A stretch of DNA of 64,000 nucleotides from Streptomyces agglomeratus (lineage in GTDB: Bacteria > Actinomycetota > Actinomycetes > Streptomycetales > Streptomycetaceae), in contig NZ_MEHJ01000001.1 of assembly GCF_001746415.1 (NCBI RefSeq), forward strand, positions 1,054,001 to 1,118,000, read 5' to 3'. Positions 62,325-64,000 of the stretch are shown piece by piece. The position numbers and the translations under genes were made by a program. Numbering within the stretch: position 1 is the stretch's first letter; each line of letters opens with the position of its first letter. The notes under the pieces were generated by a model. It was not told the DNA's origin. It saw only the letters and a program-made list of their open reading frames with translations, and made no database searches.

Positions 62325-62593
62325 GTCACTCTCCCCGGATGTTCGGCGTAACGCCAAGGTAGGAGCGGGCGGGGGCCCGGACCTCGAACGGGGTCCGGAC
62401 GGGCGGCACCTCGACCGGGATGGCGTAAGCGGTACGCGTGGCGGCACGTCGGCCGGCCGCTGCGCAAGCCGGTAGCACGCGGGGAGCGGTCGAGCCCGTG
62501 CCGGGTGCCGCGGATGCCGTCGGCCTGACGCCACCAGGAAACGGAACCGGGGACGTTCAGGGTTCTTGCGGCGATATCGACCAGACTGGGGTA

Positions 62594-64000
62594 ATGGATC
62601 AGGGAGCCGAGCACGCCGGGGATCGTGAGGACCTCAAGTCCAAGGGCCTCAGCCGTAACACCCTCGGCCTGCTCGGCGGCACGGTGATCGGTGTCTCCAC
62701 CGTCGCCCCCGCCTACAGCCTCACCGCCACACTCGGACCGAGCGTCGGCGAGGCCGGGCTGCGGATGCCCGCGGTCTTCCTCGCCGGGTTCGTGCCGATA
62801 CTGCTGGTGGCCTTCGCCTACCGCGAGCTGAACAAGGTGCTGCCCGACTGCGGCACCTCCTTCGCCTGGTCGGTCAAGGCGTTCGGCCCCAGCACCGGCT
62901 GGATGTGCGGCTGGGGCCTGCTGATGGCGTCCGTCGTGGTGCTCTCCAACCTCGCCGGGGTGGCCGCGTCGTTCCTCTACCTCTTTCTGGGCGAGGTGGC
63001 CGGCAACCCGGATCTCACCGACCTCAACGACAACAAGGCCGTCCATGTCCTGACCACCCTGGCCTTCATCGCCGCCGCCACCGTCATCAGCTACCGCGGC
63101 ATCACCGTCACCGAGTGGCTCCAGTCCGTACTGGTCGGCCTGCAACTGGCCGTACTCGCCCTGTTCATCGTCATGGCGATCTCCACAGCCGGGGAGGATC
63201 CAGGGGCGCTCGACTTCTCCTGGTCCTGGCTGGACCCGTTCGGCGTCGGGTCCTTCACCGCCTTCACCGCAGGCGTGACCCTGTCGATGTTCATGTACTG
63301 GGGCTGGGACTCCTGCCTGACGGTCAATGAGGAGAGTGTCGGCAGCGAGAGGACTCCCGGCCGCGCCGCGCTGCTCTCGGTCGTCATCATCCTCTGCACC
63401 TACCTGCTCGTCGCCGTCGCCGCCCAGATGTACGCGGGCATCGGAACCGAGGGCACCGGTCTCGGCAACCCCGAGACCTCGGACAACGTCTTCGCCGCAC
63501 TCGCCTATCCGGTCATGGGCTCCGGCACCGGAGTGCTGCTCTTCGTCGCGGTGCTGACCAGCGCCGCCTCCAGCCTCCAGACCACGTTCATCCCGGTGGC
63601 CCGCACCGCCCTGGCGATGAGCACCTACAAGGCCCTGCCGGCGACGTTCGCCGTCGTGCATCCTCGCTTCAGGAGCCCCGCCCGTGCCACCGTCGCGGCG
63701 GCCGTCGTCACCGGCTCCTTCTATACCCTGATGACCCTGGTCAGTGAGAACGTCCTGCTGGACACCGTCTTCGCGCTCGGGCTCATGATCAGCTTCTACT
63801 ACGGGATCACGGCCTTCGCGTGCGTCTGGTTCTTCCGCGGCGAACTGCGGCGCTCGCCGGGAAGCCTGCTGATGAAGGGCGTCCTGCCGGGCCTCGGCGG
63901 CCTGATGCTCGCCGGCGTGTTCCTCCGCACAATGAGGGACAGCTGGGAGCCATCCTACGGCAGCGGCAGCTCGGTCGCCGGCGTCGGCAGCGTCTTCGTC
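62594..64000 (+). CDS. APC-superfamily amino acid permease (runs off window)
   Basis: At least 469 residues, open to the last base. After a short hydrophilic start it has the APC motif LKSKGLSRNTLGLLGGTVIG and VSTVAPAYSLTATLG, with ten or so membrane segments: AVFLAGFVPILLVAFAYREL, TSFAWSVKAFGPSTGWMCGW, LVGLQLAVLALFIVMAIS, TLSMFMYWGWDSCLTVNEES and others. It should carry an amino acid or amine by cation symport or exchange. ATG at 62594 has only a weak upstream GGGG. Confidence 0.85.
   Translation, partial: MDQGAEHAGDREDLKSKGLSRNTLGLLGGTVIGVSTVAPAYSLTATLGPSVGEAGLRMPAVFLAGFVPILLVAFAYRELNKVLPDCGTSFAWSVKAFGPSTGWMCGWGLLMASVVVLSNLAGVAASFLYLFLGEVAGNPDLTDLNDNKAVHVLTTLAFIAAATVISYRGITVTEWLQSVLVGLQLAVLALFIVMAISTAGEDPGALDFSWSWLDPFGVGSFTAFTAGVTLSMFMYWGWDSCLTVNEESVGSERTPGRAALLSVVIILCTYLLVAVAAQMYAGIGTEGTGLGNPETSDNVFAALAYPVMGSGTGVLLFVAVLTSAASSLQTTFIPVARTALAMSTYKALPATFAVVHPRFRSPARATVAAAVVTGSFYTLMTLVSENVLLDTVFALGLMISFYYGITAFACVWFFRGELRRSPGSLLMKGVLPGLGGLMLAGVFLRTMRDSWEPSYGSGSSVAGVGSVFV

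Noticed and set aside
62321..63661. Minus-strand open frame of 446 codons
   Set aside because: It is antisense to the APC permease, which has consistent membrane segments on the plus strand.

Overview
The window is about 71% GC, uses GTG and TTG starts freely, and packs genes into overlapping ATGA/GTGA junctions. With MatB, NikABCDE, CNNM pairs, SpoIIE-type PP2C proteins and CebR-, Nur- and Zur-like operators, it looks like a Streptomyces chromosome (or a very close relative). No rRNA, tRNA or CRISPR array was found. All calls come from reading the sequence and protein motifs; no database search was run.

Layout. 1-460: start of a secreted CBM2 protein under a perfect CebR operator. 0.5-2.2 kb: a membrane protein joining sigma-like, zinc-finger and lectin parts. 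2.4-9.8 kb: an import/export cassette (binding protein, fused OppB-OppC permease, two ATPases, MFS exporter) behind a Zur-box-like palindrome, next to a methyltransferase. 10-14.7 kb: a PP2C/HATPase signalling protein and convergent secreted and small membrane proteins. 14.8-21.3 kb: a phosphodiesterase and a complete nik-type nickel importer with a Nur box. 21.3-24.6 kb: two acyl-CoA dehydrogenases and a quinone oxidoreductase in one coupled operon. 24.7-28 kb: a frameshifted XRE-cupin regulator and two CNNM transporters. 28-37.6 kb: GH84 hexosaminidase, SigB/F-type sigma factor, PIG-L deacetylase, PLC-like enzyme, SGNH hydrolase, acyl-CoA oxidase-like protein and a PadR regulator with a 20-bp palindrome. 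37.7-42.6 kb: two more PP2C phosphatases. 42.9-45.7 kb: matB and a fused acyl-CoA carboxyltransferase. 45.7-51.1 kb: SDR/DUF2867 protein, P-loop kinase, two ABM-type genes (one frameshifted) around an FMN reductase, and a trypsin-like protease. 51.2-61.5 kb: a galactan-use locus (GH30, GH42, sugar ABC importer, LacI regulator with twin operators) interrupted by an IS110 element. 61.5-64 kb: a methyltransferase and an APC permease running off the end.

How the parts work together. Two metal-type importers lie 12 kb apart, each with its own Fur-family-like operator: Zur-like for the first, Nur-like for the second. The galactan locus would cut beta-1,6-galactan outside the cell (GH30), import oligosaccharides (ABC) and release galactose inside (GH42) under LacI control. 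The IS110 copy sits between the binding-protein gene and GH42, so it probably uncouples import from hydrolysis.

A caution on quality: five reading frames are broken or run on by what looks like one- or two-base errors (PP2C near 12.7 kb, XRE-cupin at 25.03 kb, ABM at 48.33 kb, GH42 at 53.34 kb, IS110 transposase at 55.91 kb), mostly in G/C runs. Residual assembly error is as likely as real decay.
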